Numbered from the stretch's first letter, positions 53,476 through 62,753 are shown. The stretch is 64,000 nucleotides of DNA from Caecibacter massiliensis (GCA_900095875.1 LT608311.1:1736001-1800000); one strand, 5' to 3'. Notes: generated from the sequence alone by a model not told the origin. Numbers and translations: made by a program.

Positions 53476-55587
53476 ATGTTGGGATTGGGAAAAAAAGAAA
53501 GGGGAAAGCATATTCCCCAGGGAATGGAACATACGGGTGCAGAGCCGACCGAGGGGATGACTGTCGCCTTTATCGGTAATCCGAATTGTGGCAAGACGAC
53601 CTTGTTCAATGCCTATACGGGAGCAAATCTGAAAGTGGCGAACTGGCCGGGCGTCACTGTCGAAAAAGTGGAAGGGGCCATCGACTCCCACGGCGTTCAT
53701 ATCCATCTCGTCGATTTACCGGGGACGTACAGTCTGACTTCTTATACGATGGAAGAACAGGTATCGCGGAATTTTATCTTAAGTGATGACGTTGATGTCA
53801 TCATCGATGTCGTCGATGCATCGGCGTTGGAACGAAATCTCTATCTGACTTTGCAGCTGCTCGAACTGGGGAGGCCTGTCGTAGTAGCGCTCAACATGAT
53901 GGATATTGTCGAAAAACGTGGTATGGAAATTGACCTGCACCGCCTGCCGGAGATGCTGGGCGTGCCAGTCATTCCCGTTTCCGCGCTGAAGCGGAGGGGA
54001 CTCAGCGTCCTGCTGCATGCGGCTATCCACCATAAGGACCACGTACATCCCGACCGGCTGATTCATAATCATTCCGATGAAACACATCACAAGCACAATC
54101 ATCATCAGGATTTTGCCATGGTGTATAGCGACGGGCTGGAAGATAAAATCGACCAATTGCAGAATATGTTGAAGAGTGCCTATCCGGACCTTTTTAATTA
54201 CCGTTGGCATGCACTGAAACTGCTGGAACAAGACCCGGAAATTACAAAAAAATTCCCGCTGGAAGGGATAGAACGGGTAGTAGACCGCAGTTATGAAACG
54301 GACATTATTAATCAGAAATACAGTTTTATTGAAGAAATTATCCAGGAAGTCGTCGTCAATCAGGCAAAGCGGGCAGCCGCGACGGACTATGCCGATCATA
54401 TTCTGACAAACCGATGGCTCAGTATCCCGATTTTCCTTTTCGTCATGGGCGTCGTGTTTTTCCTGACCTTTTTTATCGGTGATATGCTTCGGGATTATTT
54501 TGAGTCGGCTATCGATATCCTGTCGGTCTATGCGACAGACGGCCTGCTGTCCCTCGGGGCAGATGAGATGCTCATCTCTCTTGTATGTGATGGCATCATT
54601 GCCGGCGTAGGCGGCATCCTGACATTTCTGCCTAATATCTGTATTTTATTTGTTACGCTGGCTGTCCTGGAAGACAGTGGATACATGTCGCGGGTGGCAT
54701 TTATCATGAATGACATCATGAATCATCTGGGCCTTTCTGGCCGGGCATTCATTCCCATGATCCTGGGATTCGGCTGCAGTGTACCGGCTATCATGGCATC
54801 GCGGGCTCTGGAAAATAAGACCGACCGCTATCGTACCATGCTGGTCACGCCTTTTATGTCCTGCAGTGCCCGCCTGCCCATTTATATTTTATTTTCGGGC
54901 ATGTTCTTTCCGGAACATGCCATGGTCGTTGCCTATTCGATGTACCTCATCGGTATTGTAGTAGCACTCATCTGCCTGCTGCTGCTGAATCTGTTCCACC
55001 GGCAGCAGGCAGATAATGCCCTGCTCATTGAATTACCGGAATACAAGCGGCCCAGCAGCCGCACCGTAATGATTTCCGTAAAGGAAAAAGTCAAAGATTA
55101 TCTGAGCCGTGCGGGTACGATAATTTTTGCCGCATCTATCCTCATGTGGTTCATCCTCAATTTCGGGCCTTCCGGTTATGGTGACATGGCCCACAGTTTC
55201 GGGGCAATCCTCGGACGGGGACTGGTGCCGTTCTTTGCGCCGATTGGTCTGGGATACTGGCAGATTTCCCTGGCGCTCCTTGCCGGTATTTCGGCCAAGG
55301 AAGTTGTCGTTTCCAGCTTTGCCGTACTCTTCGATGGCGTCAATATTAATTCTACAACGGCACTGGCTACTCTGGCGGCCAGCATGGGACAGATGGGGTT
55401 CACAGAACTTAACGCGTACTGTATGATGTTGTTTTCCCTGCTCTATATCCCCTGTGCGGCGACGATTGCCACCATCCATGCTGAATCACACAGCTGGAAA
55501 TGGACGGCCCTTTCTGTCGTATTCCAGATTGCCGTAGCCTGGGTGCTGACTTTTATTGTCTACCAGACAGGAAGCCGTCTGTTCTGA
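53476..55587 (+). CDS. feoB: Ferrous iron transporter B
   Basis: 703 residues. A ~30-residue polar extension precedes the G-protein domain: G1 G-N-P-N-C-G-K-T-T near 34, G3 D-L-P-G-T-Y, G4 N-M-M-D. A histidine-rich insertion (N-H-S-D-E-T-H-H-K-H-N-H-H) lies near 196-210 and could bind metal. The membrane part has the two gate motifs with cysteines, G-F-G-C-S-V-P-A and S-C-S-A-R-L-P. Uptake of Fe(II) suits anaerobic growth. A Fur box was not evident upstream of feoA. Confidence 0.95.
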   Translation: MLGLGKKERGKHIPQGMEHTGAEPTEGMTVAFIGNPNCGKTTLFNAYTGANLKVANWPGVTVEKVEGAIDSHGVHIHLVDLPGTYSLTSYTMEEQVSRNFILSDDVDVIIDVVDASALERNLYLTLQLLELGRPVVVALNMMDIVEKRGMEIDLHRLPEMLGVPVIPVSALKRRGLSVLLHAAIHHKDHVHPDRLIHNHSDETHHKHNHHQDFAMVYSDGLEDKIDQLQNMLKSAYPDLFNYRWHALKLLEQDPEITKKFPLEGIERVVDRSYETDIINQKYSFIEEIIQEVVVNQAKRAAATDYADHILTNRWLSIPIFLFVMGVVFFLTFFIGDMLRDYFESAIDILSVYATDGLLSLGADEMLISLVCDGIIAGVGGILTFLPNICILFVTLAVLEDSGYMSRVAFIMNDIMNHLGLSGRAFIPMILGFGCSVPAIMASRALENKTDRYRTMLVTPFMSCSARLPIYILFSGMFFPEHAMVVAYSMYLIGIVVALICLLLLNLFHRQQADNALLIELPEYKRPSSRTVMISVKEKVKDYLSRAGTIIFAASILMWFILNFGPSGYGDMAHSFGAILGRGLVPFFAPIGLGYWQISLALLAGISAKEVVVSSFAVLFDGVNINSTTALATLAASMGQMGFTELNAYCMMLFSLLYIPCAATIATIHAESHSWKWTALSVVFQIAVAWVLTFIVYQTGSRLF

Positions 55588-55616
55588 TTTACAAGGACGC
55601 TTAAACCCTGTATAAT
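55588..55616 (+). promoter_or_regulatory. Promoter of the ecf-truA operon
   Basis: TTTACA at 55588-55593, a 17-base spacer and TATAAT at 55611-55616. Confidence 0.8.
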
Positions 55617-55652
55617 AGGTGCGGATATATTCACGTGTAAGGAGACAGGTAC

Positions 55653-56486
55653 ATGAGTACACCTATGATTAAACTCGATCATATGAGTCATACCTATGAG
55701 GATGAAAACGGGCAGACCGTCTATGCCCTGAAGGATATTTCTTTGGAAATACAGCCCGGCGAATTCGTCGCTGTCATCGGTACGAACGGCTCGGGAAAAT
55801 CGACATTAGCCAAGCATTTCAACGTCTTGCTCGTACCGACGGAAGGAACGTGTGAAGTCCTGGGGATGCGGACCGATGATCCGGCTAATTTGTGGAAAAT
55901 CCGCCAGAACGTGGGCATGGTTTTTCAGAATCCTGACAATCAGATTGTCGCGGCCGTCGTAGAAGAGGATGTTGCTTTTGGACCGGAAAATCTGGGTGTC
56001 CCGCCGGAAGAAATCCGCCAGCGTGTCAGTGACGCCCTGGCCAGAGTCCGCATGACAGCTTTTGCTAAGCATGGCCCCCATCTTCTGAGCGGCGGCCAGA
56101 AACAGCGGGTGGCCATTGCAGGCATCCTGGCGATGCAGTCTCGCTGTATCGTCCTGGATGAACCGACAGCCATGCTGGATCCTGTGGGGCGGAAGGAAGT
56201 CATGGACACCATCCGCCAGCTGAACCAGGAAGGCATTACGGTCATCATTATTACACATTTTATGGAAGAAGCCGTACAGGCTGGCCGGGTCATCGTCATC
56301 CACCACGGAGAAGTCAAAATGGATGGCACGCCCCGCGAGGTATTTACTCATGTCGATGAACTGCTGGAACTGGGGCTGGATGTGCCTGTACCGGCAGAAC
56401 TGGCTGCCCGCCTGCGCAGAAAGGGAATCCCCATTGAAGGGAGTATTATCAGCAAGGAAGAATTGGGAGACGCATTATGTCAATAA
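55653..56486 (+). CDS. ecfA1: ECF transporter ATPase EcfA1
   Basis: 277 residues, ABC ATPase of the energy-coupling factor module for vitamin and metal uptake. Walker A G-T-N-G-S-G-K-S near 43, Q-loop V-F-Q-N-P-D-N-Q, signature L-S-G-G-Q-K-Q-R, Walker B C-I-V-L-D-E-P-T. The tandem of two ATPases plus EcfT without an S component is a shared group II module, whose substrate subunits lie elsewhere. AAGGAGACAGG precedes the ATG; the stop overlaps ecfA2 by 10 bases. Confidence 0.94.
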   Translation: MSTPMIKLDHMSHTYEDENGQTVYALKDISLEIQPGEFVAVIGTNGSGKSTLAKHFNVLLVPTEGTCEVLGMRTDDPANLWKIRQNVGMVFQNPDNQIVAAVVEEDVAFGPENLGVPPEEIRQRVSDALARVRMTAFAKHGPHLLSGGQKQRVAIAGILAMQSRCIVLDEPTAMLDPVGRKEVMDTIRQLNQEGITVIIITHFMEEAVQAGRVIVIHHGEVKMDGTPREVFTHVDELLELGLDVPVPAELAARLRRKGIPIEGSIISKEELGDALCQ

Positions 56487-57343
56487 AGCTGGAACATGTT
56501 ACGCATACGTACGGCCTGGGGTCGCCGTTTGAAAAAACGGCCCTGCATGACGTGAGTCTGGAAATCAAATCGGGTGAGTTTGTCGGTATTATCGGGCATA
56601 CGGGATCGGGTAAATCGACACTGGTCCAGCTTTTAAATGGTCTTTTGCAGCCTACGCAGGGTACGGTTACCGTCGATGGCACGGACATCAGCCAGAAAAC
56701 AAAGGAAGCCATGCAGATGCGCCATAAAGTGGGCATGGTTTTCCAGTATCCGGAATATCAGCTCTTTGAAGAAACCATAGCCAGAGACATCGCCTTTGGT
56801 CCCCGTAATTTCGGCCTTAATGACGATAAAATAGAAGAACGGGTCAGGGAAGCGATGGAATTTGTCGGCCTGGATTACCAAACCTATGCCGACCGGTCGC
56901 CGTTCCGCCTGAGCGGTGGTCAGATGCGCCGTGTCGCCATTGCCGGCGTCATTGCCATCCATCCACAGTATCTCATCCTGGATGAACCGTCGGCCGGACT
57001 GGACCCGGCAGGACGGCGGGAAATTTTTGCGGAAATTCAGCGCTGGCACCGGGAAAAGAATATTACAGTAATCCTCGTTTCTCACAATATGGACGACATA
57101 TCCCGCATGGCAAGCCGCCTCATCGTCCTTTCCCAGGGAAAAATCTGTATTGATGGGGAACCTCTGTCTGTTTTTGCTACGGAACAGGAAACGCTCCACC
57201 GTGCCGGCGTTTCCGTGCCACCGGTGACGGAAGTGATGCAATATCTGAAACAACGAGGCCTGCCACTCGAGGACCGGGTGCATACGGTAGAAGAAGCTGC
57301 TGATTCCATTTTTCAATGTATAAGGGGGAAAGACCATGCTTAA
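56477..57343 (+). CDS. ecfA2: ECF transporter ATPase EcfA2
   Basis: 288 residues. Walker A G-H-T-G-S-G-K-S near 42, Q-loop V-F-Q-Y-P-E-Y-Q-L-F-E-E, signature L-S-G-G-Q-M-R-R, Walker B L-I-L-D-E-P-S. The Y-P-E-Y-Q-L-F-E-E Q-loop separates EcfA2 from EcfA1. Overlaps both neighbours, so the module is translationally coupled. Confidence 0.94.
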   Translation: MSIKLEHVTHTYGLGSPFEKTALHDVSLEIKSGEFVGIIGHTGSGKSTLVQLLNGLLQPTQGTVTVDGTDISQKTKEAMQMRHKVGMVFQYPEYQLFEETIARDIAFGPRNFGLNDDKIEERVREAMEFVGLDYQTYADRSPFRLSGGQMRRVAIAGVIAIHPQYLILDEPSAGLDPAGRREIFAEIQRWHREKNITVILVSHNMDDISRMASRLIVLSQGKICIDGEPLSVFATEQETLHRAGVSVPPVTEVMQYLKQRGLPLEDRVHTVEEAADSIFQCIRGKDHA

Positions 57344-58136
57344 AGATATTACGCTGGGACAGTATTTTCCTGGTACTTCTTTTCTCCACCAGCTGGATCC
57401 GCGTTGCAAGATCATAGCGACGCTGATTGTTATTGTAGCTATTTTTCTGGCGGAATCGCTCCCGGCGTACGGTTTGATAACGGTATTTATCCTGGCATGC
57501 TTTTTTATTTCCCATCTGCCATTAAAGCTTATATTGAAGTCACTGAAACCGCTATGGGTCATCATCATCCTGACTATGGGGATCCATGTCTTTACGACAC
57601 CTGGTACGGTCATCTGGCAATGGGGCATCCTGCATATTACCTGGGAAGGAATCCGCCAGGGCGCGCTTATGACGGCACGGCTTATTTATCTGATTGTGTT
57701 CTCTTCCCTGCTTACGTATACGACATCGCCCATCGTCCTCACCGATGGAATCGAACATCTGCTGAACCCTTTCCGGCGCATCGGCGTGCCAGCTCATGAA
57801 CTGGCGATGATGATGACCATTGCCCTGCGTTTTATACCGACTCTTCTGGAAGAAACGGACCGCATCATGAAAGCTCAGACGGCGCGTGGTGCTAACTTTA
57901 CCAGCGGCAGTATCATGCAGCGGGGCAGAAATATGATACCCCTTCTGGTACCTTTGTTTGTCAGTGCTTTCCGAAGGGCTGACGATCTGGCTACGGCGAT
58001 GGAAGCCCGGTGTTACCGTGGCGGGGAAGGGCGGACGCGTATGCACGAACTGGCATATACCTTCCGCGACAGCATTGCCATGGTCATAGTGATAGGTCTG
58101 ACAGCTGTTTTAGTGGTTATGCGGTGGTTTGTATGA
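57336..58136 (+). CDS. ecfT: ECF transporter transmembrane protein EcfT
   Basis: 266 residues, about five membrane helices and cytoplasmic coupling helices with the conserved A-R-G-A motif (Q-T-A-R-G-A near 186) and M-E-A-R-C-Y. It couples the two ATPases to interchangeable S components. Overlaps ecfA2 and truA by 8 and 4 bases. Confidence 0.93.
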   Translation: MLKDITLGQYFPGTSFLHQLDPRCKIIATLIVIVAIFLAESLPAYGLITVFILACFFISHLPLKLILKSLKPLWVIIILTMGIHVFTTPGTVIWQWGILHITWEGIRQGALMTARLIYLIVFSSLLTYTTSPIVLTDGIEHLLNPFRRIGVPAHELAMMMTIALRFIPTLLEETDRIMKAQTARGANFTSGSIMQRGRNMIPLLVPLFVSAFRRADDLATAMEARCYRGGEGRTRMHELAYTFRDSIAMVIVIGLTAVLVVMRWFV

Positions 58137-58930
58137 AAAAAAACATCTGTCTCATCGTCGCCTATGATGGCACGGACTTTCACGGTTTTCAGCGCCAGAC
58201 GAATGCCTCTTCCATACAATGGCATCTGGAACAGGGATTATCGCAGATTTTTTCTTCTCCTATTACGGTGTATGGCGCGGCCCGTACTGATGCGGGCGTA
58301 CATGCCCGGGGGCAGGTTGTCAATTTTTATGGCGAAGGAACGATTCCCGTAGAAAAGATCCCTTATGCCATGAAAGGGTATCTGCCTCTTCAAATTGCCG
58401 TCCTTTCGGCCAGGGAAATGCCGGAACACTTCAGTGTGCGCCATGATAACGTAGGCAAACATTACCGGTATACGGTTGTCAACAGCCGTATACACGATCC
58501 GTTCCGCCTCCGCTATGCCTGGTTCATCCGCAACGCCCTTGATCTGGAAGCTATGCGCCAGGGGGCAGAAATACTGCTGGGAACTCACGATTTCTCAGCT
58601 TTCGAGGGAAAAAATACGACGCCTATGAATCCCGTAAAAACCATGTATGCTGTCCTTGTGGAAAAAGAGGGGGCCATCGTCCATATAGATGTCCTGGGTG
58701 ACGGATTCCTCTATCATATGGTACGCAATATTGCCGGCGGACTGGTTGATTTAGGACTTCACCGGCTGACGCCTGTACGCTTTCGGGAAATATTGGAAAG
58801 CAGGGATAGAAATCAGCTGGGGGCTACGGCACCTGCCCAGGGCTTGTGCCTGGAAGAAGTGTTTTATGATGAACGGCGTTTACATCAGTGCCTTGATGAT
58901 CTGCGTGCCGGCCATTGGCTGGCACGGTGA
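58133..58930 (+). CDS. truA: tRNA pseudouridine(38-40) synthase
   Basis: 265 residues. The catalytic aspartate is in A-R-T-D-A-G-V-H-A near 50, with the N-terminal Y-D-G-T-D-F-H-G-F-Q motif. The ATG overlaps the ecfT stop (ATGA). The truA position after ecfT follows the Firmicute order, though rplM and rpsI, which usually follow, are not here. Confidence 0.95.
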   Translation: MKKNICLIVAYDGTDFHGFQRQTNASSIQWHLEQGLSQIFSSPITVYGAARTDAGVHARGQVVNFYGEGTIPVEKIPYAMKGYLPLQIAVLSAREMPEHFSVRHDNVGKHYRYTVVNSRIHDPFRLRYAWFIRNALDLEAMRQGAEILLGTHDFSAFEGKNTTPMNPVKTMYAVLVEKEGAIVHIDVLGDGFLYHMVRNIAGGLVDLGLHRLTPVRFREILESRDRNQLGATAPAQGLCLEEVFYDERRLHQCLDDLRAGHWLAR

Positions 58931-58966
58931 AAACGTATATTTACCCTATCGTAACGGTGGAAACTA

Positions 58967-58975
58967 TGGTATAAT
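58967..58975 (+). promoter_or_regulatory. Extended -10 promoter before the VTT gene leader
   Basis: TGgTATAAT; the predicted transcript start is near 58982. Confidence 0.55.
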
Positions 58976-58981
58976 ATTATT

Positions 58982-59088
58982 TAGTCTGTATTGTCATGGT
59001 GCTGAACGTCTGCTGTATTATGCAGACAACGGATGATACAGTCGTACAAAAGAAGGTGTCTGCCTTGTCTGTCAAGGCAGCCTTTTTA
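58982..59088 (+). ncRNA. Leader RNA with a terminator, or a short small RNA
   Basis: Between the promoter and the VTT gene lies a structured ~105-base stretch. CTGTAT (58985-58990) pairs with ATACAG (59035-59040) around an inner GTCTGC/GCAGAC hairpin. A second hairpin, CTGCCTTG/CAAGGCAG (59060-59067 with 59073-59080), flanked by AAGG/CCTT, is followed by five T and forms an intrinsic terminator. This is the layout of an attenuator or riboswitch, but I do not recognise a class. A free-standing small RNA is equally possible. Confidence 0.5.
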
Positions 59089-59125
59089 AGGTTATTGCAA
59101 AGGGTAAAAAGAGGATAGTATCCAT

Positions 59126-59812
59126 ATGACTGATAAGACAATAGGCTGGACTGTACGGATTATCGGCGTATTGGCGGTAATTCTGTTCCTGTGGTCCATC
59201 CAGTGGTTTCTGCCAGATTTTTATTCGACCATGTGGCGGCTGACTGTGGAAGGCGATCTGGATGGTCTGACCGATTATATTGCGTCTTTTGGCTATAGTG
59301 CCATTCTGGTCAGTGTATTCATGATTGTATTTGCCAATGCGCTGGCTATTCCGTCTATTCCCTTTCTGACGGTAAATGGCGTTATTTTCGGACTGGTGCC
59401 GGGGATTATTATTTCCTGGATCGGTGAAGTACTGGGAATTGAAGTGAGTTTCCGGCTGACGCGGACGCTGCTGAGGAATCAGGCAAAAAAAGTGATTCAG
59501 CGCAGCAATAAGCTGGAAAAACTGGACTCTTACAGCTGTATACGTACCATCATGCTGGGACGGGCTATCCCGTATTCTCCCAATGTAGTAGTGACGGCGT
59601 TCAGTGCTTTGAGCCATATTTCCTACAGGGATCATTTTATTGCCAATGCCATTGGAAAAATTCCGGCGGTCGTTGTCGAAGTGTGGTTTGGCCACGATTT
59701 ACTGCGGATTAATGAACATTGGGAACGACTGCTCGTTCTGACGGTTATTGTCGTCGCCATTTATGGATTTTTATGGTGGCGTAAAAAACAGGCAAACAAA
59801 CGCCGGGCGTAG
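59126..59812 (+). CDS. VTT domain (TVP38/TMEM64, DedA-like) membrane protein
   Basis: 228 residues, about five to six membrane helices. The VTT region shows F-A-N-A-L-A-I-P-S-I-P-F-L-T-V-N-G and G-E-V-L-G-I-E-V-S-F-R-L-T-R with the later R-A-I-P-Y-S-P-N motif. Family members act as scramblases or flippases for lipid carriers, or in proton-dependent transport; the substrate here is unknown. It is preceded by a leader with a terminator, so expression may be conditional. Confidence 0.88.
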   Translation: MTDKTIGWTVRIIGVLAVILFLWSIQWFLPDFYSTMWRLTVEGDLDGLTDYIASFGYSAILVSVFMIVFANALAIPSIPFLTVNGVIFGLVPGIIISWIGEVLGIEVSFRLTRTLLRNQAKKVIQRSNKLEKLDSYSCIRTIMLGRAIPYSPNVVVTAFSALSHISYRDHFIANAIGKIPAVVVEVWFGHDLLRINEHWERLLVLTVIVVAIYGFLWWRKKQANKRRA

Positions 59813-59834
59813 AAGGCAGGAAAAAGTAAACGAG

Positions 59835-59875
59835 GCATCGCATTGTGGCCGGGACCGGAATGCGATGCTTTTTTT
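59835..59875 (+). terminator. Terminator after the VTT gene
   Basis: 10-bp stem GCATCGCATT/AATGCGATGC (59835-59844 with 59859-59868) and T7. Confidence 0.92.
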
Positions 59876-59932
59876 GTTACTTCGATGTTCCTGACGGCAG
59901 GATGGACACGCAGGTTATTATTACTGCTAGTG

Positions 59933-59961
59933 TTGCTTTTTACATATGAAACCGATATAAT
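59933..59961 (+). promoter_or_regulatory. Promoter of the envelope-protein operon
   Basis: TTGCTT at 59933-59938, a 17-base spacer and TATAAT at 59956-59961. Confidence 0.55.
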
Positions 59962-60037
59962 TATATAGAATAGACAAAAAAATTTATACGAATGCTATGG
60001 CATACGATGTATGTGACATATAATGGAGGGATGCAGC

Positions 60038-61174
60038 ATGTGGAGAAAGAAAGCGGCCTGCTTACTGGCTGTCCTGGCAGTATGCGGTACGATGGCTGCC
60101 GGTGCGGCCGACTATACAATTCTGGAAAAAGCCGAAAAGGTAGAAACGACTGTATATGGTGCTCCGCAGAGCGGGTCACTCAACGACCGGATCCGGGCAC
60201 TGGATAAGACATTGAATGGACAAGCCGGCCTTTCTGGCAGTGTCCAGAGCCGGACTGATTCCTTATATACCGATGTATACGGAAATTCAGGTTCTGATTT
60301 ATCACTTTTGGCAGCTGTCAATATGATGCAGTGGCAGTATTCCGGCAAAATCACGGAAGAACCACTGGTAAGCCGCGTTTCCGAATTAGAAGAAGGTCTG
60401 GACGGCAAAGCAGCTACGGGATCTCTTTCCGGGCGTGTCCATGCATTGCGGACGAGCCTTCTGGGAAATAAGAAATTCACCTCGGAAACCGTATCGGTTC
60501 CGGCCGGAACAATTGTTACGATGAAAAATATGGATCCCATTCAGTCCAAGACACTGACGGAAGGTGATACGGTACGGTTCATTGTAGCTGAAGACGTTCA
60601 GGTGGGAGATGTCGTGGCTATTCCCCGGGGAATGGAAACAGACGCGACAGTCAGCAAGGCACGCAAGGCTGGACGGTTCGGCCGCGATGGAAAAATAGAA
60701 ATTTCGTATCATACGGTACGGGCTGCCGATGGAACCCCGGTGGAACTGACTGTGGGAGAAAAGACGAAAGAACAGTATAAACGTACTGCCGGGGCTGTCG
60801 GAGCATCGGCAGCGGGTGCTATCATCCTCGGACCGGTTGGCCTGGTAGGCGGGCTTTTTGTCAAGGGAAATGATGTCGATATTCCTGCGGGTACGGTCAT
60901 GTATGCAGAAACGAAGGCGAATACGGATGTGGTCGGATTCCGCCAGGATGGGGAAAAAACAGATACGGCTACGGCGGATATGGCAGCCAGTGGCGTCGCT
61001 GTACCGTCTTCTTCTGTAAGCCGTACCGTACCGGATGAAAACCCGGCGACAGACACGACAACAGCGGAATTAAAACAGGCGGAAGCGGTGACTCCTGTGC
61101 CGCTGGAACACGATGATGCGGCAGACTCCGACGATATCCAGTCTACTGTGACGATTACACCGACTAATGAATAA
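60038..61174 (+). CDS. Secreted protein with repeated N-terminal segments, unknown function
   Basis: 378 residues: a signal peptide ending A-G-A-A; two to three degenerate repeats of a V-Y-G-x-x-x-x-x-S-L-x-x-R-x-x-x-L-x-x-x-L-x-G pattern (about 30-140); a beta-rich domain with V-P-A-G-T-I-V and G-D-V-V-A-I-P-R-G (about 150-250); a glycine-rich segment G-A-V-G-A-S-A-A-G-A-I-I-L-G-P that could insert in a membrane; and a Thr/Ala-rich tail. Start 60038 follows GGAGGG. I do not recognise a named family. It precedes an LptD-like gene by 16 bases, suggesting an outer-envelope role. Confidence 0.6.
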   Translation: MWRKKAACLLAVLAVCGTMAAGAADYTILEKAEKVETTVYGAPQSGSLNDRIRALDKTLNGQAGLSGSVQSRTDSLYTDVYGNSGSDLSLLAAVNMMQWQYSGKITEEPLVSRVSELEEGLDGKAATGSLSGRVHALRTSLLGNKKFTSETVSVPAGTIVTMKNMDPIQSKTLTEGDTVRFIVAEDVQVGDVVAIPRGMETDATVSKARKAGRFGRDGKIEISYHTVRAADGTPVELTVGEKTKEQYKRTAGAVGASAAGAIILGPVGLVGGLFVKGNDVDIPAGTVMYAETKANTDVVGFRQDGEKTDTATADMAASGVAVPSSSVSRTVPDENPATDTTTAELKQAEAVTPVPLEHDDAADSDDIQSTVTITPTNE

Positions 61175-61190
61175 CTGACAGGTGACATAG

Positions 61191-62717
61191 ATGAATAAAC
61201 GTTTGACAGTGGCTGTCCTTTCGGCATTACTGCCTCTTTCTTTGCAGATTTCTGCCCAGGACGTTCCGGCTGACAAGAGCAGCATTACAATAAAAAATCA
61301 TAGGGAAGACGTATTACCGGTAGCCCGGACGACAGCGGGCGGCGTGCAGGCCGTCAATCTGGATGAAGCTTCGGCTGCCCATGATGTAGTCCTGCCTCAG
61401 CAGCCTGTCCATATGACGGCAGACAAACTCCTGGTCCGCGGCAATGACGGATTCGTTGCAGGTCGTGGCAATGTGGACGTCATGCGGGGCATGGATGAAA
61501 TCCATGCCAATACGATAGAAGGCAATACCAAGTCCCAGGTGTATCATACATCGGGAAAAGCGGTCTATCTGGATAGTACGATGGCTTTGGAAACGACAGG
61601 CCTTACCTATTCTGGTACAGGTCCTGCCGCTTCCATGGATACGGTTCAGGGCTTTATTGATCCTACGACCTATATCCGCGGCACCGGGGCAGAAATGTAC
61701 GATGGCTCGGGATATGTCAGACACGGGCTCATTACGACACCTCATGCCGTAGCTAAGACGCCGGATTATTATATTACCGGTGATGATATTCATATTTATC
61801 CCGGCGAAAAGTTTACTGCAGAAAATACGAAATTGTGGTTCAAGAATATCTGCCTCTTCACGTATGGACATTATGAAGGCCGGCTGGACAAAGACCGGAA
61901 TCAGAAACCGTGGATTTTTTCGCTTCTTCCACGGCCTACGTATAATAATGATAATGGCATCGGCCTTCGCGGCGATGCCCGGTTCCCCATGAATCGCAAC
62001 GGGGACCTCTATATGGATGTGAACTATGCCGTTTACTCTAAAGAAGGGTTTAAGCCAGGCCTTAAAGTCGGCAAAAGGACGCCTGTCGGTACTTTTACAT
62101 TCGGGTACAGCAAGGAAGAAAGTACCGATAACGACGATCATATCTGGGCTACGCGCTGGCCGGAACTGCGCTATTATATGCCCCGTATCTATGCGGGAAA
62201 TTCTGGTATTTATATCGATGGCAGTGCCAGCTGGGGCCGTTGGGCCGAAGGAGACCGGGAAGGTACGCATAAGGGGTTCCGGACAGAACTGACCCATAAT
62301 CCCATTCATTTATGGTCAAAGGCCAATCTCCGCTTCTTTACGGGATACCGGAAGGATCTGTATTCTTACCGCGATGCCGTACGGAAGGATCCGTACTGGG
62401 GCGTTGTCCTCAATCAGGGTATCAATTCGCGGCTGTGGACGAGTTTCTGGTATAAAAAACATAATCTGAGCGGATATACGCCGTACCGGTTCGATACGAT
62501 AGATCATCCCCGCCAGAAAGGGTTCTCGGTAGGATATGTCCTGACGCCTCTCGATACGATTATGTTCACCTTTAACAAGAATCTCGATAATGGCAATATT
62601 GACGACCGTAACTTTACATGGGTCCGTGATCTTCACTCTTTTATCGCCACCGTTACGTACAAGCAGGTGGATAAAGAATGGGAAGTTCAGCTTATATCTA
62701 AAGATTTAGATTTCTAA
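61191..62717 (+). CDS. Short LptD/OstA-like outer-membrane protein
   Basis: 508 residues: signal peptide (about 1-22), an OstA-like jellyroll domain (about 70-200: M-T-A-D-K-L, G-R-G-N-V-D-V, I-H-A-N-T-I), a segment T-P-D-Y-Y-I-T-G-D-D-I-H-I-Y-P-G-E-K typical of LptD, then a beta-barrel half ending in a C-terminal phenylalanine, the usual outer-membrane signal. LptD proteins are normally ~750-800 residues, so this barrel is short, yet the frame is intact and ends naturally. It could insert lipopolysaccharide or another glycolipid in this diderm Firmicute, or be a paralogue. Confidence 0.78.
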   Translation: MNKRLTVAVLSALLPLSLQISAQDVPADKSSITIKNHREDVLPVARTTAGGVQAVNLDEASAAHDVVLPQQPVHMTADKLLVRGNDGFVAGRGNVDVMRGMDEIHANTIEGNTKSQVYHTSGKAVYLDSTMALETTGLTYSGTGPAASMDTVQGFIDPTTYIRGTGAEMYDGSGYVRHGLITTPHAVAKTPDYYITGDDIHIYPGEKFTAENTKLWFKNICLFTYGHYEGRLDKDRNQKPWIFSLLPRPTYNNDNGIGLRGDARFPMNRNGDLYMDVNYAVYSKEGFKPGLKVGKRTPVGTFTFGYSKEESTDNDDHIWATRWPELRYYMPRIYAGNSGIYIDGSASWGRWAEGDREGTHKGFRTELTHNPIHLWSKANLRFFTGYRKDLYSYRDAVRKDPYWGVVLNQGINSRLWTSFWYKKHNLSGYTPYRFDTIDHPRQKGFSVGYVLTPLDTIMFTFNKNLDNGNIDDRNFTWVRDLHSFIATVTYKQVDKEWEVQLISKDLDF

Positions 62718-62724
62718 TTATCCG

Positions 62725-62753
62725 GCAGCTGTGCCTGGGCGCAGCTGCTTTTT
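62725..62753 (+). terminator. Terminator after the LptD-like gene
   Basis: GCAGCTG/CAGCTGC (62725-62731 with 62742-62748) and T5. The T-run is shared with the first TTTACA repeat of the putative PhoP box. Confidence 0.8.
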
